A stretch of DNA of 64,000 nt from a bacterium (lineage in GTDB: Bacteria; Myxococcota_A; Bradymonadia; UBA7976; UBA1532): NCBI GenBank assembly GCA_030427205.1, contig JAUHXC010000023.1:98060-162059 (forward strand), given 5' to 3'. Shown one piece after another: positions 23,745-37,284 of this stretch; the first letter of the stretch is position 1; each line of letters starts with the position of its first letter. Below the pieces are notes generated by a model, which saw nothing but the letters and a program-made list of their open reading frames with translations, was not told the DNA's origin and ran no database searches. Made by a program: the position numbers and the translations under genes.

Positions 23745-24646
23745 TGGCGCGGTACGTCTCCCCGCTGCTGGCGTTGGCCGTGGCCGGCGCGCCGCTGAGC
23801 CCCGCGCTGGCCCAGGCCCCCGCCGAGGCCTGCGTCGCCCGCGACCCGGTCACCGCCGAGATCAACGCCCGCGAGGGCATCCGGCTGGCCAAGGACGGGA
23901 ACTTCGAGGCCGCCGAGGCCCTGTTCATGACCGCGACCGCCCTCGACCCGTGCGTGGCGAAGTATCCCTATCTGCTCGGTCGGGCCCACGACCGCCAGGA
24001 CGACCTCCAGGCGGCGGCGACGGCCTACCAGAGCGTCATCGACCGCTTCCCGACGTCGGTGGAGTACACCAAGGCCCAGGGGGCGCTGATCAAGCTGCAG
24101 GTGCGGCTGAAGGCGCTCGAGGCGCAGGCCGCCGAAGAGAAGGCGGCCAAGGAAGAGGCCCGCCGGCAAGCCCAGGCCGACGCCGAACGCGAGGCCCGCG
24201 AGGCCGAGCAGAGGGCCCTCGCCGCAGAGGCCCGCCGGGTCGCCAAAGCGGCCCGCAAAGCCCGCGAGGCCGAGCGCATGCGCCTGACCAGCGGAGACCC
24301 GGGGATCGGCGGACAGTCCGACCCCGACGACATGCCCTGGGCCACGGTGGGCTGGTTGACCGCCGGCCTGGGGCTCGTCGCGCTCGGCGCGGGTATCGGC
24401 TTCTCGCTCGCCGCCCAGGACGCCGACGACGAGCTGGCCCTCGCCGCGACCCGGCCCGATCGGGCGCGCTACGACGACCTCGTCGACCAGCGCGAGACGT
24501 TCTCGACCATCGGCTACGCCGGCTACGGCGTCGGCGCCGCGCTGGTGCTCGGCGGCCTGACGCTGGTGCTCGTCGACGAGGCGCCGGCGCCCGCCGTCGC
24601 GCCCACCGAGGGCGGCGCCGTCGTCGGGCTCAGCGGGCGTTTCTGA
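23744..24646 (+). CDS. Secreted TPR / coiled-coil protein with C-terminal membrane helices
   Basis: This 300-residue protein has a signal peptide (hydrophobic 5-22, then A-L-A-Q-A), one or two TPR units (G-I-R-L-A-K-D-G-N-F-E-A-A-E-A-L-F then Y-L-L-G-R-A-H-D-R), and a long charged coiled coil at about 120-185 rich in E-A-R/A-E-R heptads. Two hydrophobic segments follow, near 203-220 and 258-280. Its ATG overlaps the stop of the kinase gene (TGATG), so it is translationally coupled to the kinase and may be its partner or substrate at the envelope. I recognise no enzymatic motif. Confidence 0.75.
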   Translation: MARYVSPLLALAVAGAPLSPALAQAPAEACVARDPVTAEINAREGIRLAKDGNFEAAEALFMTATALDPCVAKYPYLLGRAHDRQDDLQAAATAYQSVIDRFPTSVEYTKAQGALIKLQVRLKALEAQAAEEKAAKEEARRQAQADAEREAREAEQRALAAEARRVAKAARKAREAERMRLTSGDPGIGGQSDPDDMPWATVGWLTAGLGLVALGAGIGFSLAAQDADDELALAATRPDRARYDDLVDQRETFSTIGYAGYGVGAALVLGGLTLVLVDEAPAPAVAPTEGGAVVGLSGRF

Positions 24647-24711
24647 GCCGGTAACCCACCGACCCGGGCCCCGGTGTAGTCTGGGCACCTCAACCGCTGC
24701 GAGGAGCGTCG

Positions 24712-29925
<5,214 letters not shown>

Positions 29926-29931
29926 GCGGCC

Positions 29932-30921
29932 TCAGCCGATCTCGATGACCACCTTGCCCCGGGCCCGCTTCGTCTCGAGGTAGCGGTGGGCCTCGGCGAT
30001 GTCGGCCAGGGGCAGGACCCGGTCGATCACCGGGCGCAGCATGCCCGCCTCGACGCGCGCGGTCAGATCGTCGAGGTCGTCGCGGTTGCTGCGCACGATC
30101 ACCAGCCGCGCCGGGCCGGCGAGCGGCCCCGGCAGGCGCCCGCGCAGCTCGCCGAGCAGCGCCCGGCCGTCGGGCACCGTGGTGACGTAGACCGCCTGCG
30201 ATGCCCCAGGGGCCGCCCGGCGCCGCTCTGGAGGCCGGATCGCTCTGCGGGCCTCGGACCACGGGCGATTGCCGAACACGTCGTAGAACGCGTCGTAGGG
30301 GCTCTGCGGGGCGAGCGGGTCGTCCGCGGTATAGTCGACGACCGCGTGGGCGCCCAGATCGCGCATGCGCTGGACGTTGCGCCCGCTGCACACCGCGATG
30401 ACCTCGGCGCCCATCGCCGCGGCGAGCTGAACCGCGTAGCTGCCCACGCCGCCCGAGGCCCCGTTGATGCAGACCCGCATGCCCCGGCGCACGGCGAGCA
30501 GGTCGCGCAAGGCCTGCAGCGAGGTGAGCGCCGCCAGCGGGATCGCCGCCGCCTCGGTGAACGACAGCGAGGGCGGCATCGCGGCCAGCTCACCCAACGG
30601 CACCACCGCCTCGGCGGCGCAGGCGCCCTCCGACCAGCCCTGGATCATGCCGTAGACCCGCTGCCCGGCGTCGAATCCACCCGCCGCCTCGATCAGCTCG
30701 CCGGCGAAGTCGACCCCCGGGATGCGCGGCCAGCGCTCGCCGAACCAGCGCCCCGAGACCAGCTTGAGCTTGCCCCGGCGCAGTAGCACGTCCTTGGGGT
30801 TGAGCGCCGCCGCGCGCACCCGCACCCGGGCGCATCCGGCCCGCGGCGTCGGTCGCGGGGCGTCGTCGACGACCTGCAAGACCTCCGGCCCGCCGAAGCG
30901 GCGGTAGATCGCGGCCCTCAT
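29932..30921 (-). CDS. Zinc-independent MDR oxidoreductase (quinone oxidoreductase-like)
   Basis: This 329-residue protein belongs to the medium-chain dehydrogenase/reductase family. It starts M-R-A-A-I-Y-R-R-F-G-G-P-E-V-L, contains N-P-K-D-V and I-P-G-V-D-F-A-G in the GroES-like half, and has the NADPH-binding G-A-S-G-G-V-G-S-Y-A-V-Q-L-A motif. The catalytic zinc ligands of alcohol dehydrogenases are absent, as in NADPH:quinone oxidoreductase and RTN4IP1-like subgroups. A hydride transfer from NADPH to a quinone or enone is expected; the substrate is unknown. I use the ATG at 30921, because the possible 39-codon N-terminal extension is Arg/Pro-rich and unlike the family. Confidence 0.88.
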   Translation of the reverse strand: MRAAIYRRFGGPEVLQVVDDAPRPTPRAGCARVRVRAAALNPKDVLLRRGKLKLVSGRWFGERWPRIPGVDFAGELIEAAGGFDAGQRVYGMIQGWSEGACAAEAVVPLGELAAMPPSLSFTEAAAIPLAALTSLQALRDLLAVRRGMRVCINGASGGVGSYAVQLAAAMGAEVIAVCSGRNVQRMRDLGAHAVVDYTADDPLAPQSPYDAFYDVFGNRPWSEARRAIRPPERRRAAPGASQAVYVTTVPDGRALLGELRGRLPGPLAGPARLVIVRSNRDDLDDLTARVEAGMLRPVIDRVLPLADIAEAHRYLETKRARGKVVIEIG

Positions 30922-31112
30922 CGGGCGCGCCGCGGGCGGTCGCGGCCCGGGGAGGGCCGCTGGTCGATGGCTTCGAGGGTCGGTCGCAGGTCGTCGGCGC
31001 GCATGGCTCTGGGTACCGGCCCTGCGTTGCGCCCGCAAGGGCCCGCTGCGCGTTCGGTGACAATCTGCGCCGACGCCTGACAGCGACCGGGTCGGTGGTT
31101 ATCCTCCGCGGC

Positions 31113-32363
31113 ATGAAGCACGCTCTGCCGATCCTGCTCGCGCTCTCGACCATCGCCCTGCTCGCCGGCTGCGACGACCCGCCCTTCGAAACCCTGTGCG
31201 ACGACCTGAACGCCTGCGCCTGCCCGGCGCCGCCGTGCACCGCCAGCGCGCCGCAGGTCTCGACGGCCGAGGTGGTCGTGCCGTCGGCGGCGATGCCCGC
31301 GGGCGTGGTCTCGCAGGCCGCCCACAACAACCTCGACATCGCGCTGCACGACGGGCGGCTGTTCTTCGTCTTCCGCACCGCGCCGAGCCACTTCGCCAGC
31401 CCCGAGACCCGGCTGTACGTCGTCAGCACCACCGACCACGTCGAGTGGCGCTTCGAAGGCGTCTTCCACGAGGGCCGCGACCTGCGCGAGCCGCGGTTCC
31501 TGTCGCTCGACGGCACGCTGTTCCTCTTCTACGCCCGCCTCGGCGAGAGCAGCATCGACTTCGAACCGGGCGGCGCGGTGCTGGTGACCTACACCGGGCC
31601 CGGCGACTGGTCCGAGCCGCTCGACGCCTTCCCCGCGGGCTTCATCCCGTGGCGCATCGAGCGCCGCGGCGCCGAGGCGTGGCTCATCGGCTACACCGGC
31701 GGCGAAGACATCTACAGCAGCGACGAGAGCGCGCTGGCGGTGGCGTGGTTCAAGTCGACCGACGGCGTCAACTGGCTGCCGGCGGTCAATACCGACGACG
31801 GCGGCGTGGTGCTGCGCGGCGGCATCTCCGAGACCGGCTTGGCCTTCACGTCCGACGGCGGCGTCGTCGCGGTCGGGCGCAACGAGGCGGGGGACGAGGT
31901 CACCGGCGAGATCCGCTTCGGCAGCCGCATCTGCCGGGCCGAGGCCGGCGCGCTCGGCGACTGGACCTGCAATGACGACCCGCGCAAGTACGACTCGCCG
32001 CTCGTCTTCCGCCACGGCGAGACGATCTACCTCGTCGGCCGGCGCAACGTCACCGAGGACGGGCGCTTCGACCTGGGCGGCGAGGGCTCGCTGGTGGGCC
32101 GGCGGCTGCGCTATCTGGCCGACTATTGGGTCCAGCCCAAGCGCTGCGCGCTGTGGACCGTCGACCGCGAGACCTTGACGGTGAGCCATGTGCTCGACCT
32201 GCCCTCCGCCGGCGATACCTGCTTCGCCAGCGTGGTGCAGCTCGACGCGCACCAGTACCTGCTCTACGACTACACCTCGCCGCTCGACGACCCCGATCGG
32301 GTCTGGATGGACGGCCAGAACGGCGAGACGTCGATCCACCGGATGACGCTGGTCCTGCCCTGA
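31113..32363 (+). CDS. Lipoprotein with beta-propeller (sialidase/GH43-like) fold
   Basis: This 416-residue protein starts M-K-H-A-L-P-I-L-L-A-L and reaches the lipobox L-L-A-G-C near residue 20. Short Cys pairs (C-A-C-P, P-P-C) follow. The body has regularly spaced aromatic/Asp/Gly-rich beta repeats (F-R-T-A-P-S-H-F, R-E-P-R-F-L-S-L-D-G, Y-D-S-P-L-V-F-R-H-G) like five-bladed propellers of the GH43/sialidase-like superfamilies. Catalytic residues cannot be assigned with confidence, so it may be a glycan-binding protein. A TATCCT element ends only 7 nt before this ATG, which suggests a leaderless transcript. It ends 6 bp from the convergent sulfatase gene. Confidence 0.72.
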   Translation: MKHALPILLALSTIALLAGCDDPPFETLCDDLNACACPAPPCTASAPQVSTAEVVVPSAAMPAGVVSQAAHNNLDIALHDGRLFFVFRTAPSHFASPETRLYVVSTTDHVEWRFEGVFHEGRDLREPRFLSLDGTLFLFYARLGESSIDFEPGGAVLVTYTGPGDWSEPLDAFPAGFIPWRIERRGAEAWLIGYTGGEDIYSSDESALAVAWFKSTDGVNWLPAVNTDDGGVVLRGGISETGLAFTSDGGVVAVGRNEAGDEVTGEIRFGSRICRAEAGALGDWTCNDDPRKYDSPLVFRHGETIYLVGRRNVTEDGRFDLGGEGSLVGRRLRYLADYWVQPKRCALWTVDRETLTVSHVLDLPSAGDTCFASVVQLDAHQYLLYDYTSPLDDPDRVWMDGQNGETSIHRMTLVLP

Positions 32364-32369
32364 GCCGCG

Positions 32370-34541
32370 CTATTCGGCGGGCGGCGGCTGGGGCTTTTGG
32401 GGCGCGGGCTGCTGGGGCGCGGGCTTCTGGGCCTTCGGCTTCGGCGTCTTCGGCTTCGGCGGCCGCCGCTTCTTCTCCGGCTCGTCCATGCGCCGCCCCG
32501 CCGGGCCGTTGCCCTCGTCGGCCCAGGTGAACAAGAGCCCGCGCAGCGCCGCGGCGTCTCTCGGGCGGCTCTCGGCCAGGTTGCGGGTCTCGCCCGGGTC
32601 GGCCTCGAGGTCGTAGAGCTCCTCTTCGCCGGTGTCCATGCGCCGGATGAGCTTCAGCGGCCAGCGCTGCACCGCGCCCAGCACCGGCGAGGGCGGGTAG
32701 AGCACCCGCGCCCCGAAGAAGAGCGGCCGCGGCGCTTTGGGCCGCATGCCGTCGATCAGCCCCCACAGGCTGTGGCCGCGGGCGCGCTCGAGCTTGACCC
32801 CGCCGGCTTTGGCCAGGGTCACCCCCAGATCGAGCAGGTCGACCGGCACGTCGATGCGCTGTCCGGCGGGCACCCGGCCGGGCCCGTGCAGCACCAGCGG
32901 CACCTTGACCACCTCGTCGTGCAGGTTGTTGCCGTGGGCGTGCCAGCCGTGCTCGCCGAACGCCTCGCCGTGATCGGCGGTGATCGCCAGCAGCACCGGG
33001 CGGTCTTTGCCGATGATCGCCAGCCGGTCGAGCAGCGGCGCGAGGTCGCGGTCCATGCGCTCGAGCTCGCCGCGGTAGCGCTCGTAGGCGGTCTTGCCCT
33101 TTCGCTTCGCGCCGGTGCGGCTGTACGGCTTGTGGCCGCCGTCGACGTGCACGTAGAGGAACAGCGGATAGGGGTGGTCGTCGGCCAGCAGATCGAGCGC
33201 GTCCTCGACCGCCAGCGGCTCGGTGCGGCCCTTCGCCGCGCGCACCCGGCCCTTGCGGCCGAAGTTGACGTAGTGGGTGAAGCCCCGCTCGAGGCCGTGC
33301 AGCCGGCCGGCGATGAACGGCGGCAGCACCGCGGCGTTGCGGTAGTCGCGGCTGCCGAGGGCCTCGGCGAGCAGCGGCGTATCCGGCCCGAGATAGTAGT
33401 GCCCCATGCGCTCGCCGTAGGCGGTATGCCCCACCCAGACCCCGGCCAGCAGCGCCGGGATCGCCAGCCGGGTCGACGACGCCGGGCTGTAGGCCCGGGT
33501 GAAGGTGGTGCCCTGCTTCTGCACCGCCGTCAGGTTGGGCATCAGGTCGTCGGCCTCGCCGAAGTGGTCGGCGCGCACGCTGTCGAGCACCAGCAGCACG
33601 ATGAACGGGCGCTCGATGGTCTTGCGCGCGGCGTAGACCGGCTGGCGGGTGCGCGGCAGCCGCGGGCGCTTGAGCGCCGGGCGCACGTCTCCGCCGCGGC
33701 AGTTCTCGTCGACCCCGTTGCCCGGCTCCTCGTAGGCGGCGGGGTTGATCGCCGGGTCGTCGTCATCGCAGTCGGCCCCGCCGAAGCGATCGCCGAAGCC
33801 GTCGCCGTCGTCGTCCGACCAGGCCTCCAGCGGCGCGATCACCGTGCCCAGGGCCAGACCGAACGGCGCCGGCCCGCGGATCGCCGAGGCCGGCGCGCCC
33901 GCGCCGCCGACGAGCCCCACCAGCAGCGCCAGCGGACCGAGCAGCGCGGCCAGCGCGCCGAGGCGCCGCAGCGGACGCCAGCCGAGCACCAGCAGGCCCA
34001 GCCCGAGCAGCGGCACCGGCGCCCAGCGCGGCTCGATCGACGCCACCACCCCCGCCGCCGCGAGCACGACGCCGATGAAGCCCGCCGGCAGGAGCCCGCG
34101 GGGCAGCGGCGGCACCCGAGCGCCGATCGCCTGGATCGCCGCGGTGACCGCCGGCAGCAGCCCCAGCGCGAGCCCGAGGCACAGCCCGGTCACCGCGACG
34201 GTCATCAGCGGGCGCAAGCCGGGGGCCACCTGCGTCACGGCCGGCAGACCGAAGCCCACCGCCAGCAGGCCGCCCAGCCCGGCGCACAGCGCCCCGGCGA
34301 CCAGCAGCGCGGGCTTCGGCCGCAGCGGCGGGCCGGCCGCGCCGACGATCCACGGCAGCCCGACCACCGTCGCGGCCGCCCACCACAGGCCCCAGCACAG
34401 CAGCAGGTTCAGCGCGCCCGCGCCCACGTCGGGGCTGTGCGCCGCCACGCGCGCGCCCTCCACAATGCCCGCAAACAGGCCTGCGAGCCCCGCTGCGGCC
34501 AGCGCGACCCCGACCCGCTGTCGGGCGGCCGTCGTCGTCAT
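32370..34541 (-). CDS. Membrane sulfatase/alkaline-phosphatase-superfamily protein with MopE-like insert
   Basis: This 723-residue protein has an N-terminal membrane domain (about 8-240, seven or eight helices), then a MopE-like loop D-D-D-G-D-G-F-G-D...C-D-D-D-D-P-A-I-N-P with a second Cys (about 245-290), then a sulfatase-fold domain (about 310-660). Metal-binding landmarks are V-L-D-S-V-R-A-D-H-F and A-D-H-G-E-A-F-G-E-H-G. The usual C/S-x-P-x-R formylglycine site is replaced by S-P-A-S-S-T-R, so it is more likely a phospho- or phosphoglycerol-transferase or hydrolase with a Ser/Thr nucleophile than a true sulfatase. The tail is Pro/Lys-rich. It overlaps the upstream paralogue by 4 nt (ATGA). 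Confidence 0.82.
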   Translation of the reverse strand: MTTTAARQRVGVALAAAGLAGLFAGIVEGARVAAHSPDVGAGALNLLLCWGLWWAAATVVGLPWIVGAAGPPLRPKPALLVAGALCAGLGGLLAVGFGLPAVTQVAPGLRPLMTVAVTGLCLGLALGLLPAVTAAIQAIGARVPPLPRGLLPAGFIGVVLAAAGVVASIEPRWAPVPLLGLGLLVLGWRPLRRLGALAALLGPLALLVGLVGGAGAPASAIRGPAPFGLALGTVIAPLEAWSDDDGDGFGDRFGGADCDDDDPAINPAAYEEPGNGVDENCRGGDVRPALKRPRLPRTRQPVYAARKTIERPFIVLLVLDSVRADHFGEADDLMPNLTAVQKQGTTFTRAYSPASSTRLAIPALLAGVWVGHTAYGERMGHYYLGPDTPLLAEALGSRDYRNAAVLPPFIAGRLHGLERGFTHYVNFGRKGRVRAAKGRTEPLAVEDALDLLADDHPYPLFLYVHVDGGHKPYSRTGAKRKGKTAYERYRGELERMDRDLAPLLDRLAIIGKDRPVLLAITADHGEAFGEHGWHAHGNNLHDEVVKVPLVLHGPGRVPAGQRIDVPVDLLDLGVTLAKAGGVKLERARGHSLWGLIDGMRPKAPRPLFFGARVLYPPSPVLGAVQRWPLKLIRRMDTGEEELYDLEADPGETRNLAESRPRDAAALRGLLFTWADEGNGPAGRRMDEPEKKRRPPKPKTPKPKAQKPAPQQPAPQKPQPPPAE

Positions 34542-37078
34542 TCGGGCCCCCGGGCGGCGCCTGCGGGCGCGGGGGGCGTATCTGCGGGGGGCTCGGCGGC
34601 CGCGCGGCCGTCGTGCGGGCCTGCGGGCTCGACCGCCGGGCCGGTGCGCACGTCGGGCACCGCCTTGGCCAGCCGGTGCGGGCCGAAGACGACCCGGTCT
34701 CTCTCGAGCACCGTCAGCATGACCTGGGTATAGCGCACCGGCGTCGGCCGAAAACGCACCATGCGCAGGTCTTCGACGACCTGACCCGGCTGCCAGTCGC
34801 GGCTGCGGTAGAGCCCGAGCAGCGGCCGATACTGCTTGCGCTTGAGCTGGCGCCCCGACTCGTCGAGGTAGTCGTGGCGCAGCACGAGGTCGGGCTGCGG
34901 CCCGTCGACGCGGAAGTATGTGCGCAGCAGCGGCATGCGCCGATCGATCCACGGCGCCGCTTCGAGGTGCGCTCCGAGCAGGGTCAGGCCCTCGCGGATG
35001 GGCTGCGGCTCGCCGGGCAGCGCGGGGGCGAAGGTCGAGACGTGGCGGGCGAGCAGGCGGGCCCGGTGGTTGCGCCGCCGACGCTTCAGCTCGGCGGTGA
35101 ACAGGGCCGCGGCCTCGGCGTAGCGCGCCGGCGCGCTGTAGCGCAGGTTGTCCTTCTCGGCGGGGTCCGTGGCCAGGTCGTAATAGCGGGCGCCGCGGCC
35201 CTCGACGCCGTTCATGTCGGCGATCAGCTTCTCGGTACCGCGGATCATGGCCATCTTGCGGGCGCCGAAGCGGTCGACCCCGCGGATGCAGTCGACGAAG
35301 ACCGCCCGCGCCATGTCTTCGGGCGCGCCGTTCATCACCGGCGCCAGGCTGCGGGTGTGGTGGCCGTCGAGCCCCGGGCTGCGGCCGGGCGGCAGGCCCG
35401 TGAGGTGGGCGATGGTCGGGGCGACGTCGATCACGCTCACCGGCGCCTGCAGCCGCCGCGGCGCCAGCCCCGGCACGTGGATCACCAGCGGCACCCGCAC
35501 GCTCTCTTCGTAGAGCTGCTTGCCGTGGTACTTGCGCCCGTGCTCGCCGAACTCCTCGCCGTGGTCGGAGGTCACGACGACGATGGTCGAGTCGGTCAGC
35601 CGCCGCGATTCGAGGGCCTCGATCATGCGGCCCACCAGCGCGTCGGCGGCGGCGATCTCGCCGTCGTAGCGATCGACGGGCGCGTCGCCGAAGTCGAAGC
35701 CGGGCTGCTCGCGATACGGCTCGTGGGGCTCGAGCAGGTGCACCCACATCGCCCACGGGCGCGCGGAGGGCGCGCCGTCGAGGGCCTCCTCGAAGCCGTC
35801 GACCAGCGCCGCCGACGAGACGTCCTTGAGGCCCAGCGAGGGGTAGCCCACGTAGCGGTCGAAGCCGGCGTCGAGCCCGAACCACATGCCGCGGCGCAGC
35901 TGGTCGGCGTTGTGGGCCTCGGTGTGCCAGCCGGCCGCGCGCAGCCGCTCGAAGATCTGACCGTTGTTCGGCTGCAGCCAGACGTAATCGCCGGCGTGGG
36001 CCAGATCGACATCGCCGATCATGCGCCCGGTGAACATGCTCTGCGGGAACCAGCGGGTGGCGTTGACCGGGGTATACGCCCGCTCGAAGACCGCCGAGCG
36101 CGCGCCGAGCGCGTCGAGATGCGGCGAGGTCGCGCGGGGGTAGCCGTGCAGCGACAGGTGGTCGGCGCGCACGGTGTCGATGGTGATGACCAGGATGTTC
36201 CACCGCCGCTGCAGCGCGGCGGGCAGCGGGCCGCGCGCCACCGGCGGGCCCTCGTCGACGTGGTCGGCGGCCGGCGTATGGCCCGCGTCGGCGGCGGTCT
36301 CGTCGATCGCCTCGGCCATCGGCGCGTCGTCCGGCTCGAGGGTCGCCTCGTCGGGCGGCACGATCAGGCCCGCCAGCGGACCGCTGATCCCGTAGGCGTC
36401 GACCAGCGCGGCCTCGACGGCGGGGCGCTCGCGGACCATCCAGGCGGCGACCAGCGTCAGACCCAGGCCCGTCACCAGCACGCCGGCGAAGACCACGCGG
36501 CGGCGCGGCAACAGCCGGGCGGCCAGCAGCGCGATGCCCAGCGCGAGCAGCAGCAGCCGCGGTCGGGCGGGCACGTCCTTGGCCACGGCGAAGATCGGCG
36601 GCAGCAGGGCCAGCGCGGCCAGCGCGAGGCCGCCGAGCAGCGCCAGCGCGGTCGTCAGCGGGTGCGCCAGCCGGTCGAGCAGCCGGCGCAGCGGGCCGAA
36701 GAGCACCGTGCCCAGCGCCAGCCCGGCGAGCGCGACGGCGGCGCCCATCGCGGCGGTGAGCGGGGCGATGAGCGCCGGGTCGCGCACCGCGTCGACCGCG
36801 AAGGCGGCCGCCGACCCGGTCATCAGGCGCACGGCGAGCACCGCGCCGCCCGCCAGCAGCGCCACCGCGAGCGCGGCCGAGCGCCGCTGCGGGTCGCGCG
36901 CGGCGACCAGCGGCGGGCTGCGCCACGCCAGCTCGAGCGCCACCAACGCCGCGAAGACCGCCGGCGTCGCCAGCCCCCATAGCCCGACGGCGGCGACGGC
37001 CGCTACGCCGCCGATGCCCATCGCCTCGACGAGCCCGGCGAGCAGACAGCCGACGACGGCCGCTGTGGCGAGGCGCAT
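34538..37078 (-). CDS. Membrane sulfatase/alkaline-phosphatase-superfamily protein
   Basis: This 846-residue protein carries about eight N-terminal membrane helices (1-245), an acidic linker, and a sulfatase-fold domain from about 290 with I-T-I-D-T-V-R-A-D-H-L, S-D-H-G-E-E-F-G-E-H-G and D-V-A-P-T-I. As in the next gene, the nucleophile region (A-Y-T-P-V-N-A-T-R-W-F-P) lacks the C/S-x-P-x-R motif. The last 200 residues form an extra domain of unknown role. I use the ATG at 37078; the open frame upstream is Arg-rich and unlike a membrane protein start. It forms a two-gene operon with the downstream paralogue and likely modifies an envelope polymer or lipid on the outer face of the inner membrane. 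Confidence 0.82.
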   Translation of the reverse strand: MRLATAAVVGCLLAGLVEAMGIGGVAAVAAVGLWGLATPAVFAALVALELAWRSPPLVAARDPQRRSAALAVALLAGGAVLAVRLMTGSAAAFAVDAVRDPALIAPLTAAMGAAVALAGLALGTVLFGPLRRLLDRLAHPLTTALALLGGLALAALALLPPIFAVAKDVPARPRLLLLALGIALLAARLLPRRRVVFAGVLVTGLGLTLVAAWMVRERPAVEAALVDAYGISGPLAGLIVPPDEATLEPDDAPMAEAIDETAADAGHTPAADHVDEGPPVARGPLPAALQRRWNILVITIDTVRADHLSLHGYPRATSPHLDALGARSAVFERAYTPVNATRWFPQSMFTGRMIGDVDLAHAGDYVWLQPNNGQIFERLRAAGWHTEAHNADQLRRGMWFGLDAGFDRYVGYPSLGLKDVSSAALVDGFEEALDGAPSARPWAMWVHLLEPHEPYREQPGFDFGDAPVDRYDGEIAAADALVGRMIEALESRRLTDSTIVVVTSDHGEEFGEHGRKYHGKQLYEESVRVPLVIHVPGLAPRRLQAPVSVIDVAPTIAHLTGLPPGRSPGLDGHHTRSLAPVMNGAPEDMARAVFVDCIRGVDRFGARKMAMIRGTEKLIADMNGVEGRGARYYDLATDPAEKDNLRYSAPARYAEAAALFTAELKRRRRNHRARLLARHVSTFAPALPGEPQPIREGLTLLGAHLEAAPWIDRRMPLLRTYFRVDGPQPDLVLRHDYLDESGRQLKRKQYRPLLGLYRSRDWQPGQVVEDLRMVRFRPTPVRYTQVMLTVLERDRVVFGPHRLAKAVPDVRTGPAVEPAGPHDGRAAAEPPADTPPAPAGAARGPE

Positions 37079-37284
37079 CAACGGCGACCTGCCGGCGACG
37101 GGCGATCGGATCGGTGGGAGGGTCGCGTGCGCACGGGCGGCGAGTATGTCCGACGGCCCCGGTCGACTCAAGGTCACGCCGCGGTGTCGGCCCGGTGTCG
37201 CCGCGCCCGCGCGCTCGGCGTCTGAGCGAGAGCGCCAACGGGCGTCGCAATGACCCGGCGAACGCGGCGCCCGACGCTGTCGGC

